Origin: Anabaena sp. UHCC 0187
GTDB taxonomy: Bacteria; Cyanobacteriota; Cyanobacteriia; Cyanobacteriales; Nostocaceae
DNA: 64,000 nt
Assembly (NCBI RefSeq): GCF_009712035.1
Contig: NZ_VILB01000004.1
Span: forward strand, 1 to 64,000
Direction of reading: 5' to 3'
Every line of letters starts with the position of its first letter. Positions within the stretch are counted from its first letter, which is position 1. The position numbers were made by a program, and so were the translations under genes. Positions 63,415 to 64,000 of the stretch are shown piece after piece. The notes below the pieces were generated by a model, which saw nothing but the letters and a program-made list of their open reading frames with translations, was not told the DNA's origin and ran no database searches.

Positions 63415-64000
63415 ATGAAAATTGCCATTGTTAATGATACAGTTATCTCTCTAAACACACTACGGCGGATTGTCCAATCTGTACCATACTATCAATTAAT
63501 TTGGACTGCTAAAAATGGTAAAGAAGCTATTAGTAAATGTCAAGAAAATACCCCTGATTTAATCTTGATGGCTTTACTAATGCCGGTGATGGATGGGGTA
63601 GCAGCAACCCAACATATTATGAAATATTCTCCTTGTGCCATTCTTATTGTCACTAAAAGTACAAAAGATAATATTTCGCACGTTTATGCAGCAATGGGTT
63701 ACGGGGCTTTAGATGTTGTTGATACTCCAGTAATGGATACAGAAAAATATGCAGATATGACTGATAAATTACTAAATAAAATAGCTAGAATTGCCAAGTT
63801 AATTAAAAAGAGTTCAACAATCAGCAAAATAAAATCAGGAAGTCAAAATCCAATATTTACATCACTGGAATTAGTGGCAATTGGTTCTTCCACTGGCGGA
63901 CCTAAAGCACTAGCTACGATTTTATCAAAACTACCAACTAATTTTAATGCTGCTGTTGCTATTGTCCAGCACGTTGATGGCCATTTTTCTAGCAGTTTTG
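63415..64000 (+). CDS. cheB: CheB methylesterase, 3' end beyond the window (WspF-type)
   Basis: The first 195 codons of a receiver-methylesterase. The receiver (about 1-115) starts MKIAIVNDTVISLNTLRRIV and has PDLILMALLMPVMDGVAATQ: the phosphoacceptor aspartate of LMDLLMP is alanine here (A53, codon GCT at 63571-63573). The lysine in VTKST is kept. The esterase domain begins LELVAIGSSTGGPKALATIL with the nucleophile serine, and AIVQHVDGHFSSSF reaches the window edge. It removes methyl groups from the receptor; with A53 it should not be switched by CheA. The last gene seen of the operon. Confidence 0.93.
   Translation, partial: MKIAIVNDTVISLNTLRRIVQSVPYYQLIWTAKNGKEAISKCQENTPDLILMALLMPVMDGVAATQHIMKYSPCAILIVTKSTKDNISHVYAAMGYGALDVVDTPVMDTEKYADMTDKLLNKIARIAKLIKKSSTISKIKSGSQNPIFTSLELVAIGSSTGGPKALATILSKLPTNFNAAVAIVQHVDGHFSSSF

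Overview
The window looks like a chromosome segment of a filamentous, probably Nostocales-type, cyanobacterium (Anabaena/Dolichospermum/Nostoc-like). Reasons: AT-rich DNA dotted with HIP1 octamers (gcgatcgc); cyanobacterial genes for a CpcT-type phycobilin lyase, Ycf51, CGLD27/DUF1230, a four-ACT aspartate kinase and a hormogonium-polysaccharide-type glycosyltransferase; and many heptanucleotide tandem repeats (STRRs) in intergenic gaps and in a few coding regions. The genus is inference.

Layout. 1-1500: right end of an integrated element (small unknown gene, tyrosine integrase) abutting a tRNA-Ala(GGC) gene that has lost its 3' half. 1.6-3.3 kb: mnmE and a small cysteine-rich protein. 3.5-9.5 kb: a rearranged defence island, with a DUF4007 gene, a 1337-aa type IIG-like restriction-modification protein on the opposite strand that lacks methyltransferase motif NPPY, and a BrxL ATPase gene missing its 5' end. 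The two outer genes point the same way, which suggests that the middle of a BREX type 4-like operon was lost and replaced by the RM gene. 9.5-11 kb: 2OG oxygenase, tRNA-Cys, cpcT. 11-15 kb: pstS-pstC-pstA-pstB phosphate transporter. 15.3-20.3 kb: lysC, glgC, a small P-loop kinase, a CbpA-type DnaJ. 20.4-22.4 kb: a glutathione S-transferase remnant, two peroxiredoxins, a DUF6918 protein. 22.6-28.2 kb: glycogen debranching enzyme, TonB-like protein, nuclease-TPR fusion. 28.4-34.4 kb: queE, STAS-sugar-transferase fusion, WcaI-like glycosyltransferase, rsfS, CGLD27, asparaginase, initiator tRNA. 34.4-38.3 kb: palindromic repeat element, orphan arsR, DUF433/DUF5615 toxin-antitoxin-like pair, bacterial dynamin. 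38.4-50 kb: aminotransferase, GldA-like dehydrogenase, ycf51, zinc-ribbon membrane protein, J-domain/pentapeptide protein, epimerase, alpha/beta-hydrolase-fold protein, bestrophin, 5-oxoprolinase whose 3' end runs into an IS630 remnant. 50.5-56 kb: glycosyltransferase plus methyltransferase, two small unknown genes, YaaW-like protein, O-antigen ligase-like protein.

56.1-64.0 kb: a compact Wsp-type chemosensory operon, in order CheW, CheR-TPR, MCP, cysteine-rich CheW (WspD-like), hybrid CheA-REC and CheB, which runs off the window. In the CheB receiver domain the phosphoacceptor aspartate is replaced by alanine, which would uncouple it from CheA phosphorylation.

The most interesting signals are the replaced BREX-like core with its motif-less RM protein, the interrupted tRNA-Ala, the CheB substitution, the IS-derived tail of 5-oxoprolinase, and heptamer repeats translated inside mnmE, oplAH and cheA. 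All family assignments are from reading the sequence; no searches were run.
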